Source of the DNA: Ariolimax columbianus
Lineage: Eukaryota; Mollusca; Gastropoda; Stylommatophora; Arionidae
Direction: 5' to 3'
Assembly (NCBI GenBank): GCA_036924085.1
Contig: JAVGWX010000005.1
Span: 38,409,983 to 38,473,982, forward strand
Length of the DNA stretch: 64,000 bases
Numbering within the stretch: position 1 is the stretch's first letter; the number at the start of each line of letters is the position of its first letter. A program made the translations under genes and the position numbers. This document shows positions 10,903 to 20,400 of this stretch, piece after piece. The notes below the pieces were generated by a model that made no database searches, had not been told where the DNA came from, and saw only the letters and a list, made by a program, of their open reading frames with translations.

Positions 10903-11534
10903 TCTGGGGTAGTTGTCTCGCCGCAGCGACTCAATTTCATCCAGTGTTCGTAAAGCGATCTCAGTCCCGCCAGGCGGAGCGATAGCGCGGGCTTGCGGAA
11001 AACGCTCGCCTGCCTTTCCCCGTAGTGCGAATTGGGTGCGGTTTGTGGTAGTGGCTCCTCCACCGAGGTGCGCTAGTCTGGTCCGTATCAGGAAACGTGG
11101 TCCGTCCCTGGTGATTTAGCTAAGGCTTATAGCAGAGCTCGACAGTACGTCTCGCTGGTGGTCCGACTCTCGCAAAGAGCTTGTGACCGGCAAATGGAAA
11201 GCAGGAATCGTTGCCTCGAGGCCCTGCGTTCTCTCCCTACGGAGAAGAAGGGCAGGCCAAATTGTGTCTCTAGTCCCAGTGAAATTCGTCGCCGAGGTCG
11301 TTGGGATCCGTTCTGCACAGAGCGCTGCCATCCCTCCTCGAGCGAGCCCGGTCGGTCGGTCGTCTGGTGCGTGTGGGAGGCCCCTGTCAGGCGGTCCTAG
11401 GTCGACGGAGTGAGGGACGGGTGAAACAACCGTCCGTCCGTCCCGTCAGTCGGTCCCTGCGGCCGTCCCAGTGAGGCTTTTTACACACCCTTCCTCCGCC
11501 GACCGGTGTGCGCAGTACGTACGTCTCCGACAGA
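10903..11534 (+). other. 5' external transcribed spacer-like region
   Basis: A distinctly GC-rich, low-coding tract directly upstream of the 18S start, with CGGTCGGTCGGTCG and CCGTCCGTCCGTCCC short repeats typical of rDNA spacers. It starts abruptly at the TSD edge. If the insert came from a complete rRNA-LINE transcript, 10903 would be at or near the Pol I start site. Spacer identity is inferred from position and composition only. Confidence 0.55.
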
Positions 11535-12701
11535 TATCTGGTTGATCCTGCCAGTAGTCATATGCTTGTCTCAAAGATTAAGCCATGCATGTCTAAGTTC
11601 ACACTGTCTCACGGTGAAACCGCGAATGGCTCATTAAATCAGTCGAGGTTCCTTAGATGACACGATCCTACTTGGATAACTGTGGCAATTCTAGAGCTAA
11701 TACATGCTTACCAAGCTCCGACCCTCGCGGAAAGAGCGCTTTTATTAGTTCAAAACCAATCGTCGTTTCCCCTCGCGGGGTTGCGGCGTCCCCACTGGTG
11801 ACTCTGGATAACTTTGTGCTGATCGCATGGCCTCATGTGCCGGCGACGCATCTTTCAAATGTCTGCCCTATCAAATGTCGATGGTACGTGACATGCCTAC
11901 CATGTTTGTAACGGGTAACGGGGAATCAGGGTTCGATTCCGGAGAGGGAGCATGAGAAACGGCTACCACATCCAAGTAAGACAGCAGGCGCGCAACTTAC
12001 CCACTCCCGGCACGGGGAGGTAGTGACGAAAAATAACAATACGGGACTCTTTCGAGGCCCCGTAATTGGAATGAGTACACTTTAAACCCTTTAACGAGGA
12101 TCTATTGGAGGGCAAGTCTGGTGCCAGCAGCCGCGGTAATTCCAGCTCCAATAGCGTATATTAAAGTTGTTGCAGTTAAAAAGCTCGTAGTTGGATCTCA
12201 GGCGCAGGCGGGCGGTCCGGCTCGCGCCGGTTCACTGCCCGTTGTCTCCTGCCCTACCGTCTGCCGGCTCTCTCCCACGGGTGCTCTTCGCTGAGCGTCC
12301 TGGGTGGCCGGCGCGTTTACTTTGAAAAAATTAGAGTGTTCAAAGCAGGCCTCGGCTGCCTGAATAATGGTGCATGGAATAATGGAATAGGACCTCGGTT
12401 CTATTTTGTTGGTTTTCGGAACTCGAGGTAATGATTAACAGGGACAAACGGGGGCATTCGTATTGCGGCGTTAGAGGTGAAATTCTTGGATCGCCGCAAG
12501 ACGAGCTACTGCGAAAGCATTTGTCAAGAATGTTTTCATTAATCAAGAACGAAAGTCAGAGGCGCGAAGACGATCAGATACCGTCGTAGTTCTGACCATA
12601 AACGATGCCGACTAGCGATCCGCAGGAGTTGCTTCGATGACTCTGCGGGCAGCTTCCGGGAAACCAAAGTGTTTGGGTTCCGGGGGAAGTATGGTTGCAA
12701 A

Positions 12702-12750
<49 letters not shown>

Positions 12751-12774
12751 GCGGCTTAATTTGACTCAACACGG
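11535..12774 (+). rRNA. 18S rRNA, 5' two-thirds (truncated copy)
   Basis: Begins TATCTGGTTGATCCTGCC, the 5' end of eukaryotic 18S. Universal segments follow in order: GAATGGCTCATTAAATCAGT, AACGGCTACCACATCCAAG, GTGCCAGCAGCCGCGGTAAT (about 12121), the variable V4 region (about 12200-12320), GTGAAATTCTTGGATCGCCG (12478), CAGATACCGTCGTAGTTCTG and GGAATTGACGGAAGGGCACC. Homology to the standard sequence breaks after AACACGG at about 12774, so roughly the last third is missing. Most core positions are intact, but a few conserved ones differ (GTCAAGAATG for GCCAAGAATG, GTCGTAGTT for GTCCTAGTT, GGCGCGAAG for GGTTCGAAG). No 5.8S or 28S follows. It is a truncated copy, not a working gene. Confidence 0.92.
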
Positions 12775-13275
12775 CCAACACTGAAATGATTGACATGCCG
12801 AGACCACTCTTCTGGAGTCTAATATGGAACTGGTGCTGGACTTAGACCCCCAGAAATCTGGGGTTATGTCCCCTGTGGCTCGGTTTTGTCTGCATCCAGT
12901 GTTTGATAAAGGAATTGACAGAAGAGCACTATCAGGAGTGGAGCCTGAGACCTAAGTTAACTTACCACGCCAATACTGCAGAATGACTATCAAAAAGTAC
13001 ACCTTAGTGGGGTGTAATAGAGAACATGTGCTGGAATTAGACCCTCGAAAATCTTTGGGGCTACCCTTTAAGAAACTTGATTATCTCGCTAAGGGAATTG
13101 ACGGAAGGGCACCACCAGGTGTGGAACCTGCGGCTTAATTTGACTGAACACGCCAATACTGTAGAACAACTGACAAATTGAGAGCACTGCCGTTTGGGTC
13201 TAATAATGAACGTACGCTGGTATTAGACTCACGGACGACAAGTCAGCTCAAATAAAAGAACGCTACGGAAATCGT
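12713..13275 (+). repeat. Three degenerate tandem copies of an 18S core segment
   Basis: Starts at about 12714, 12909 and 13092 each begin with (A)AGGGAATTGACGGAAGG-like sequence, then CACCACCAGG.GTGGA.CCTG and TTAATTTGACT.AACACG. The part after AACACG also resembles the next 18S stretch in weak form (ACTG...ATTGACA...GAGAGC...CTTCT, then GGTGCTGG..TTAGAC), lacking the usual bases just after AACACGG. Spacing is about 180-195 bp. The first copy overlaps the end of the good 18S. Copy three is closer to true 18S than copy two. A possible fourth half-copy lies near 13350-13400. Confidence 0.78.
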
Positions 13276-14328
13276 GTTTAACTCCGCAGATTTCAAATAC
13301 CTGGTCATTGACAAACAAAAGCCCTCAATAAATTCGTCTGACCAAATAGTGAACGGGTGCTGGAAATAGATCTGAAGACAGGTCAGTTTTACCCTACAAA
13401 TGACAGGGCGATGCTACGGAAAACCAGCTCAAATCGAGAGGAGCCGCAGACACTTTGGTGCACGTACCAGGCTGATAAGCCAAGGGCGCGAGGCTACCAT
13501 GTGGGGGATTACGGCCGAACCCTTGAAAGCCGCAATCCCGCCCAAAATCTCAGCACCACTGCAATGGGAGGCTCCTACATGCTCGGGACCTGGGGCTTGC
13601 GCCCCAACCCTATCAGGTAGAGCCACAGTAAGAGGTCCTTGCCGCCCGCAAATCAAAGCGGGCGGAAAACTGCTTGATACTCACCCTGTACGGCGATGGG
13701 GTGCGAAAAACACCAACCAAAGACTCAGAACCTGGTCGGGGTGTCGAAAACAGTAGAGCAGCCACCACACTGTGAACTGTCAAGACTCAACCACTGACCA
13801 TGAGAGTTGTCCGCACACCAGGCGATCAACATCTCTGTGACATTACCAGGCTTGTCCTCTGGCTAAATGCACTCCGGTTACGATATCTACCTCTGTACGT
13901 TATCAGCCATAACTATCATGCTGGACGCAGAAGAGATGCAGACCAGCGGACATTGCACACCTGCCCCACTGTGTCAACACCCCAGGTGGCGGGGAATGCT
14001 AGGCGTACCATCCCTGCATAGAGGCCAAGAAAATAAAGGGACAAAGAGATACCCCACTCACATGCAAATGCTACGTTTCTGGCAGGACGTGACGATCCTG
14101 GGATACAGACACACTGGACTGCCTCTCTTCCGGGTAAACCAGTCCATCTCATATATCACATACCATCATTGCACCCTATAGACACGAGTAGTGAAGACTC
14201 GATAGTCTGGTAAGACAACTTCCATAGGAGAGAAAACTCTGATCGTAAACAACTGCTGCCTTGCAGATAGGCTGGGGACAGCCAAAGGCTAAGGAGGGCA
14301 TCCCTACAGAAACGCCTGTTGAAATCGG
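13276..14328 (+). other. LINE 5' leader (no ORF1 found)
   Basis: About 1 kb between the 18S-like repeats and the LINE ORF. Short open frames (13357-13620, 13400-13756, 13867-14181) show no CCHC knuckle, RRM or coiled coil, so I see no gag-like ORF1. A GC-richer patch around 13490-13670 has short self-complementary stretches (GGCTTGCGCCCC, GCCGCCCGCAAATC/AGCGGGCGG). It may be the family's own 5' UTR. The other copies here are 5' truncated and cannot test this. Confidence 0.5.
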
Positions 14329-17300
14329 ATGCACGGGGCCGCAAGCCTAACAAAACAGTGCAACGTAAATCACAGTATGATGGCAGCACAACCTATTCGA
14401 AAAACGTATGGCGCTCATCCTGAGGAGACCCGCCAGGCAGCGATAGCGCCGGGCCCCATGCCTCGAAGGGGCCCACCCTTGACTACTGGTGGTCACCCAC
14501 CCATGTGTCGTGGAGTCAAGGCACATGGCTATGGGGAAACGACTATTCGCCAAAACCTCAAGACCCACAGAATATTACAGTGGAATGCGGAGGGAGTCAT
14601 TAACAAAAAACTTTCCCTAACACATCACCTGCATGAAGGTAAGATTGACGTGGCATGTATCCAGGAAACGCACCTCAACAAAAACCATAAATTCTCAATC
14701 AGAGGATACCAGACTTTCCGTCTAGATAGAGAAGGCCACAAAGGAGGGGTCCTGATACTGACCAGAAACAGCATACCGAGTAGCGCGGTACCTGTCAATC
14801 ACACCGGACAAGCAGAAATTGTAGGAGTTGACATAATGGCTCAAGAGACGAAGCTCCGCATTTTCAATCTGTACGGACCACCAAACAGAGACCTATCGCT
14901 CTCGAGTATGGAGGTCAGAGACTCCAACTGCATAGTGGTTGGAGATTTCAACAGCCACTCGGAGAGATGGGGATACTCTGACACAGACAGCAGAGGTGAC
15001 GAAGTGGAAGATTGGGAGATAGACGCAAATCTCTCCCTAATCAATAGGCCGGAGGATAGCCCTAGCTTCTATTCAAGAACATGGCATACCACCTCGACTC
15101 CAGATTTGGCCTTCTCCACACAGGACATACACTATAAAATAGACCGCCAGGTGCTAAACCAACTGGCAGGTAGCGACCACAGGCCGATCAGGCTAACCAT
15201 TGACATGGAAGTAGGCCCACAGGAAACAAAACCGCTCCCACGTTGGAATTACAAACGAGCCGACTGGGACAGATTTGCAATCCTGACAGATGGGCTGTGT
15301 GAAACCATCAACACACGAAACACCAAAATGAAGCCCATGGTAGAGAGCCTAAGCAAGGCAATAATGCAAGCCGCCACTGAAACCATCCCAAGAGGAGCTA
15401 GGAAAAACTATAAGCCCTACTGGAATGATGAGTTACAGAAAGTGGAAGATGCAGTAACAAATGCGAGGAACATGGCAGAACGAGAAAAATCCGTGGAGGC
15501 AAACATCGCCCTCAAAGCCGCCGCGGCGAAGTACAAACACACTCTCAAGCAAACAGCAAGAGAAAGTTGGAAAAATAAAACGGAAAGTTTAAACCTGGAC
15601 AAAGAAGGGAACAAGCTATGGAAGCTAGTCAGAGCCATGAACGACGAAACCCCGTCAAATAAACAAATTACTATCAAGCAAGGCGAGAACTTGATCACAG
15701 GTAAGAAAGCCGCAAACGCCTTTGTCGATCACTATGCCAGAGCAAACCACATCGAGGTCCCTGCAGATAAGCATACAGACATTAGCGAAGAGCTAAAGGG
15801 GCACGAAAACATAAATACGGCTCCTGAAGAGCACATGATGGCCAAACTAACAATGCGCGAAATGGAAGAGGCTATGAGAACACTAAAGAGAAGGAAATCT
15901 TCCGGAAAAGACGGGATAACAAACGAAATGCTGATGGGGCTGGGCCAAACAGCGAAGGAAAAACTACTATCAGTCCTGAACCAAAGCTGGAAAAGGGGTA
16001 TTGTACCCCAGGCATGGAAAGATGCAATACTGGTACCAGTACCAAAAACAGGAAAGGACAAAACAGATCCGAATGGATACAGGCCCATAAGCCTACTGAG
16101 CTGTGTCGGCAAGCTGATGGAACGGATGATAAACACCGGACTGATGTGGCATCTGGAAGAAAAACGAATACTAATTCCACAGCAAGCCGGCTTTAGACAG
16201 CACAGATCCACTGAGGACCAGGTCATCCTCATAGCCCAGGAGATAGAAGATGCCTACCAGGCACAGAAACACACAGTAGCTGTTTGGGTGGATCTGGAAA
16301 AGGCATTTGACAAAGTCTGGAAGGATGGACTTAGAGTCAAGCTAAGAAGAAGTGATGTTTGTGGGAAGATGTACAAGTGGATCAACCACTACCTCAAACA
16401 AAGAACGGCCAGAGTCCAAGTACAAGGGCAGATGAGCAAAAAGGTGACACTCGAGCAGGGAGTACCCCAAGGGGGAGTACTGTCACCCACACTCTTCCTG
16501 GTATATATAAACGATATTACAGAGAATATACCAAGAAGAGTCCATAGCTCAATGTTTGCAGACGATCTGGCTATGTGGACCTCTGAAAAGAATCTCACCA
16601 TAGCAAGAAATCGGATGCAAACGGCCCTAACATCGCTGCAAGAGTGGGCGAACTCATGGCTGGTCAAAATAAACGAGGAGAAAACCACGTGCACAATATT
16701 CTCGCTCTCATTAAAACCCCAAAGTACCAAATTAAGCCTAAATGGCAAAATCCTGCAGCCAAACGACAACCCAACCTATCTGGGAGTCACATTTGATCGG
16801 CGCATGACATGGAAAAGTCAGATTGAGAGAAACCGAATGAAAGCCAGAGAAAGAATGGCGATCATGAGGAAACTTGCTGGCACAAGCTGGGGAGCAGACG
16901 AAGGCATACTAAAGAAACTGTACACTGGAAGAGTGAGACCAGTTCTCGAGTATGGCATCGCGGCATGGACAACAGCAGCGAAGGCGAACTTCGATAAAGT
17001 TAACAAACTTCAAAACCAAGCCATGAGAATCATAACTGGTGGCATGAAGTCAACGCCAATTGTAGAACTTGAAAAGATTACAAAACTGCAATCCATGACC
17101 GACAGAAGAGACTGCAGAGCCCAGCTGCAGTCAGAGAAACTCCGAAGACTGACGGACCATCCAATGTACCAGAGGCTAAACAATTTGGGAACTGGGAAAC
17201 TAAAGCGGAGAAACTTTGCAGAAATAGCCAAAGCAAAGATGCACGAAGATCCCATAAACGCACTAACAACACCAAAACCCATCACTACTGTACGAAAACC

Positions 17301-18237
17301 TACTTGGAGGCAGGATATATTTCCAGAGGTGGTAGAAAATATACCAGGTATTGCAAACAAAAACTGCCAGACCGAAAAAGAAAGGAGAGACACTACCTTA
17401 AGCTTCATAACGAAAAGCTACCCAAGCATGGACTGGACCCATGCATACACCGACGGTTCTGTAACAAACACTACACAGAACGGAGGGGCAGGAGCATTCC
17501 TGAACCTACCAAATGGCAGAAAAATAACACTGTCATTCGCTACTGGTAAGTACACGAGCAATTTCAGAGCAGAGGCAGAGGCACTGAGGGCGGCAGTGGA
17601 AGAAATGGTAACACACAGTGAAAATGAGAGCCATATAGTCCTGCTGACAGATGCTCTCGAAGTAGTCACAGCGCTAAAAAGCCAGAAAAACACTGAGCTT
17701 AATGACTTAAGAGCAGCACTCTGCAAACTGTGCCAGCAGTCCGCACCAAAAAGGGTAGTGGTACAGTGGGTTCCGTCACACTGCAACATCCAAGGCAACG
17801 AGGAGGCAGACAGACTGGCAAAAGAAGGTGCAAGGCTACCACAAATAGATACCAGTATGACGTACGAAGAGTCAAAACGGCTTATCAAAGCCAGGTACAT
17901 GTCCAAATGGGAAACCGAACATACTGGTTACACCAAAAACGATGCCTATTACCAGTTGAACCGAAGAGAGCAGGTCGTTGTCTTCAGACTTCGCACTGGC
18001 CACAACAGACTGAGGTACCACCTCTTCAACAAATTGAAGATAGGGTGTACCGACGAATGCCCGTGCGGTACTGGTAAAATGACCACTGAACATCTGCTGC
18101 AGAACTGCCCGACATACGAGGATCAGAGAGAGCAGATGTGGCCATTGCCAGTGGAACTGCAAGACAAGCTCTATGGCAGTGGCGACAGCCTCAGGATGAC
18201 CGCCGCTTTTTTCGAGAAAATAATGGTTACTGTCTGA
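14329..18237 (+). CDS. Intact LINE polyprotein: APE endonuclease, reverse transcriptase, RNase H
   Basis: A 1302-residue uninterrupted ORF of a non-LTR retrotransposon. Endonuclease: RILQWNAEGV (residue about 82), IQETHL (about 115), GDFNSHSERWG (about 205) and SDHRPI (about 282). RT: SSGKDGITNEML (about 525), YRPISLLSCVGKLMERM (about 584), AGFRQHRSTEDQV (about 620), VDLEKAFDKVW (about 654), QGVPQGGVLSPTLF (about 710) and the catalytic FADD (about 743). RNase H: YTDGS (about 1040), AEAEAL, LLTDAL and PSHCNIQGNEEADRLAKEG (about 1150-1168), so all four acidic positions look present. A C-terminal CPCGTGKMTTEHLLQNC motif follows. The protein would nick DNA, prime reverse transcription and remove RNA. 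Presence of RNase H and the tail suggests an I/jockey-superfamily element. The first Met is used; a later Met (14377 or 14380) is possible because homology begins near residue 80. Intactness suggests recent activity. Confidence 0.95.
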   Translation: MHGAASLTKQCNVNHSMMAAQPIRKTYGAHPEETRQAAIAPGPMPRRGPPLTTGGHPPMCRGVKAHGYGETTIRQNLKTHRILQWNAEGVINKKLSLTHHLHEGKIDVACIQETHLNKNHKFSIRGYQTFRLDREGHKGGVLILTRNSIPSSAVPVNHTGQAEIVGVDIMAQETKLRIFNLYGPPNRDLSLSSMEVRDSNCIVVGDFNSHSERWGYSDTDSRGDEVEDWEIDANLSLINRPEDSPSFYSRTWHTTSTPDLAFSTQDIHYKIDRQVLNQLAGSDHRPIRLTIDMEVGPQETKPLPRWNYKRADWDRFAILTDGLCETINTRNTKMKPMVESLSKAIMQAATETIPRGARKNYKPYWNDELQKVEDAVTNARNMAEREKSVEANIALKAAAAKYKHTLKQTARESWKNKTESLNLDKEGNKLWKLVRAMNDETPSNKQITIKQGENLITGKKAANAFVDHYARANHIEVPADKHTDISEELKGHENINTAPEEHMMAKLTMREMEEAMRTLKRRKSSGKDGITNEMLMGLGQTAKEKLLSVLNQSWKRGIVPQAWKDAILVPVPKTGKDKTDPNGYRPISLLSCVGKLMERMINTGLMWHLEEKRILIPQQAGFRQHRSTEDQVILIAQEIEDAYQAQKHTVAVWVDLEKAFDKVWKDGLRVKLRRSDVCGKMYKWINHYLKQRTARVQVQGQMSKKVTLEQGVPQGGVLSPTLFLVYINDITENIPRRVHSSMFADDLAMWTSEKNLTIARNRMQTALTSLQEWANSWLVKINEEKTTCTIFSLSLKPQSTKLSLNGKILQPNDNPTYLGVTFDRRMTWKSQIERNRMKARERMAIMRKLAGTSWGADEGILKKLYTGRVRPVLEYGIAAWTTAAKANFDKVNKLQNQAMRIITGGMKSTPIVELEKITKLQSMTDRRDCRAQLQSEKLRRLTDHPMYQRLNNLGTGKLKRRNFAEIAKAKMHEDPINALTTPKPITTVRKPTWRQDIFPEVVENIPGIANKNCQTEKERRDTTLSFITKSYPSMDWTHAYTDGSVTNTTQNGGAGAFLNLPNGRKITLSFATGKYTSNFRAEAEALRAAVEEMVTHSENESHIVLLTDALEVVTALKSQKNTELNDLRAALCKLCQQSAPKRVVVQWVPSHCNIQGNEEADRLAKEGARLPQIDTSMTYEESKRLIKARYMSKWETEHTGYTKNDAYYQLNRREQVVVFRLRTGHNRLRYHLFNKLKIGCTDECPCGTGKMTTEHLLQNCPTYEDQREQMWPLPVELQDKLYGSGDSLRMTAAFFEKIMVTV

Positions 18238-18243
18238 CTGCGT

Positions 18244-18270
18244 ACGAAGAAGAAGAAGAAGAAGAAGAAG
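18244..18270 (+). repeat. (GAA)n LINE tail
   Basis: The ORF stop is followed within about 10 bp by ACGAAGAAG and further GAA repeats. The same tail closes the copies at 21892-25562 (as CTT) and 50477-50813, so this is the family's 3' end, probably where reverse transcription starts. The right TSD follows at 18271-18283. Confidence 0.92.
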
Positions 18271-18283
18271 TACCTGCTCTACA
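18271..18283. repeat. Target-site duplication, right copy (TACCTGCTCTACA)
   Basis: Exact copy of 10890-10902, directly after the (GAA)n tail. Confidence 0.8.
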
Positions 18284-18529
18284 ATCTTTGTAAAACTATA
18301 TTCCCGGTTTATCTTTAGACAGCTTGCATCTAATTTAAAGGGTACTGTTTTAGAATCCCCGTTTCACAAATACGTCAGAAAATAAATCCATGAAATGCTC
18401 ATTAATATCGACAGAAGCAATGAATAATTACGAAGCAGAAAAAAATACGGGACACAAATTGAAAACGTAATTGCAGCAAAACGTGAAACGCGGCGGAGAT
18501 AAAAAAATTCACGAAAAATAGTCACTTAG

Positions 18530-18860
18530 AGAGAAATGGAACGACTAGAACTAAAAATATCGAGACGGGATAAGATCCGAAACGAACGAAATCGACATCA
18601 AACGTTGTTTACCGAAGTCCTGGAAGCAGCGATACCACGCAAACATTGTTGAACTGAACATGTGATACGCATGCCTGACAGCAAATGAACACTTAAATGA
18701 CGTTTTTTGTGACACCATGCCTGCACTCCATCAGCTGGGTCACCCTGTTGTGCGATGGCGTGATAGACTGACTATTTTAACTCCGGCTACGGGCAGCTCC
18801 AGTTGGCAACGCTGTACAAGGCTATTTAACTTACGGCTAGGGAAGGAAGAAGACAACAAG
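18530..18860 (+). pseudogene. LINE C-terminal remnant
   Basis: Translation gives MERLELKISRRDKIRNERN, then TEVLEAAIPRKH and EHVIRMPDSK, matching the AMER-MLG, RD-IRNE-IR, D-IEAA--RK, GH-ARM-D pattern. Downstream pieces (SGYGQLQLATLYKAI) fit the end (W-RLAQDR--WR). It is the same group as 3-180 and shows multiple stops. Confidence 0.6.
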
Positions 18861-19139
18861 AAAAAGAAGTGTCCATCTCACTTCACAAAGCTGTGACGTA
18901 GTATAATAAAAACTCTCAAAACATACCGTCTGACGGCAGTGTCTTATATGAGCCAATCGTTACCTTTGTGCATGTATACATATATATATATATACACACA
19001 TCATTATTTGTGGAGTCAATCCTCGGTCTGATGCAAAATGTATAAGCAAATGAAACGGCCATCACATCACTTAGAGATGGTAGCACAGACTCAGTACCTA
19101 TACACATGAAGTGATATAAGAATGTCCTTTTTTCCCATT

Positions 19140-19400
19140 CAAGGCATACTCGTAGGTAATGATTGCCAAGGAGATGGAGAAATACAATCTCCACGTAATG
19201 GTAAACGGCAATCAACTGGAAGCAATTCAATTTGCAGACGAACACGCCATTTTAAAAAAAGACAGATAATGATCTACACAAACTGATATGAAAGAGCATT
19301 TGCCATCATAATAAACATAGAAAAGACCAAGACAATGACCACAGCCAAAGAACCACCGGAAGTAAATAACCATGGCATGAAATCAATTATAACAAAAATG
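19140..19400 (+). pseudogene. LINE RT palm remnant
   Basis: Contains VNGNQLEAIQFADEHAIL, which matches the LINE block I-G--I--IRFADDTVIL holding the RT catalytic aspartates. Here the second D is E, an inactivating change. A lysine-rich segment with KTK-like character follows. Only about 85 codons are recognisable. Confidence 0.6.
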
Positions 19401-19429
19401 CTTGTTGCCACCCTAGTGTTAAAAGGGAA

Positions 19430-19665
19430 TCGGTGGTTTCGAGGCAATGTGTTCGCCTCGGGTGCCGGAGGTCGTGGATTCTTGTCACGGCGAAGAGCGT
19501 GATTTTTTATTCACGTTGATTTTCTGGTAAAAAAATTCTCCTGATCTCTGGATAGTGCAATCGGATTCCCGTGTTCAGTGTCAAGCACGTTACAAATTCC
19601 TTGGCAGTTGGAAATCGAAAAGAGTAGGCTTAACAGCCGCTACACGTACTCCATTCAAATCTATT
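19430..19665 (+). mobile_element. SINE family A, copy 1
   Basis: A tRNA-like head (GGTGGTTTCGAGGCAATGTG, then GGAGGTCGTGGATTC with a decayed B box) is followed by a body with TTTTCTGGTAAAAAAATTC, CCTGATCTCTGGATAGTG and CAGTTGGAAATCGAAAAGAG. Two other copies (34371-34610 and 43917-44152, both minus) share head and body in the same order, which establishes a dispersed family of about 240 bp. Confidence 0.72.
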
Positions 19666-20115
19666 AAAGTACCTTTCCCTAGGTAATTATTCAGAGCAGC
19701 AATAGATGGTGCCTAACTGGCTGCGTGTCTTCTTAGTTCTAGTAATTGAGTCTTTTTAGATGGAGTCGCAAATTGGTTAAGCCACCCATCACATAAACTG
19801 GTTGTATACAGACTCTGTTTAGTTTTCTAAGTGATTAAAAACACGTTAACTTAAGTTAAATCAGTACAGACGATGCAGGATGCCATAGAGAAATATATAA
19901 TTTCGTTGGCACAGACCATGTTCGGAGAGAAACAGATGGTATTTGGCAGGTAGCATTTGCATGACGCAAAAGAAAAGAATATCACATGTATTCTGATCTG
20001 TGATGAAGTACGGTTCTGTAACGTGGATGATATACACAAGAGTAGAAAAATATGTGGAGTTTTTTAGATAGGCTGATACAGACAATTGAATACATTAAAC
20101 TGGACAGAGTCAATC
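19666..20115. other. Unassigned AT-rich sequence
   Basis: No motif or repeat recognised. Overlapping short minus-strand frames near 19850-20085 show no domain. Confidence 0.4.
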
Positions 20116-20117
20116 GT

Positions 20118-20400
20118 TTTCTGTATCTTCTTCTTCCTCTTCTTCTTCTTCTTTTTCTTATTCGTTCAATTGGTGCTATTCTTCTAGCCTGGTGAGTTTC
20201 ACGCAGTTTTCGCCGACTCTCAACAGTATGGTTCCCCCAGGCCAGACTGCCTTTCTTCGGACTATATAAGTAGAACATTCTTGTAGGATATGTTCAGGTG
20301 TTTGCTTGGGTTCTCCGCAACCGCATATAGGTGTGCCTCTAGCACACATTATGTAGATGTGCGGCTTGGTTCAGAAATATCCCGTTTTGAGTCTAAATAT
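20118..20400 (-). pseudogene. Jockey/I-like LINE 3' end with (GAA)n tail
   Basis: Minus translation gives CARGTPICGCGEPKQTPEHI, then LQECSTY. This is the C-terminal CxC...TxEHxLxxCPxY motif also present at the end of the intact LINE, but the sequence is divergent, so it is a related family. It ends in a GAA-rich tail (20120-20160 on plus as TTCTTC). Severely 5' truncated. Confidence 0.7.

Larger units (their letters stand above)
10903..18270 (+). mobile_element. Chimeric 5'ETS-18S-LINE retrotransposed unit
   Basis: Bounded by the 13-bp direct repeat TACCTGCTCTACA (10890-10902 and 18271-18283). In order it holds GC-rich ETS-like DNA, a truncated 18S rRNA, tandem degenerate 18S fragments, a leader, an intact LINE ORF and a (GAA)n tail. 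The right repeat touches the tail, as for a product of target-primed reverse transcription, so the left repeat should mark where cDNA synthesis ended. No second copy of the repeat was seen closer to the ORF. The reading is that one chimeric RNA was inserted. The alternative, a LINE inserted next to an older rDNA fragment with a chance 13-bp match, seems much less likely. Confidence 0.68.

Noticed and set aside
11535..12774. A functional rDNA unit
   Set aside because: The last third of 18S, the ITS, 5.8S and 28S are missing, and the piece lies inside a TSD-bounded insertion.
13357..14181. LINE ORF1 in the leader
   Set aside because: Short frames without CCHC, RRM or coiled-coil signature, and not in a single consistent frame.
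15417..17906. Several minus-strand open frames of 60-166 codons
   Set aside because: Antisense shadows of the LINE ORF, with hydrophobic Ser/Leu/Phe-rich composition that reflects the complementary strand.
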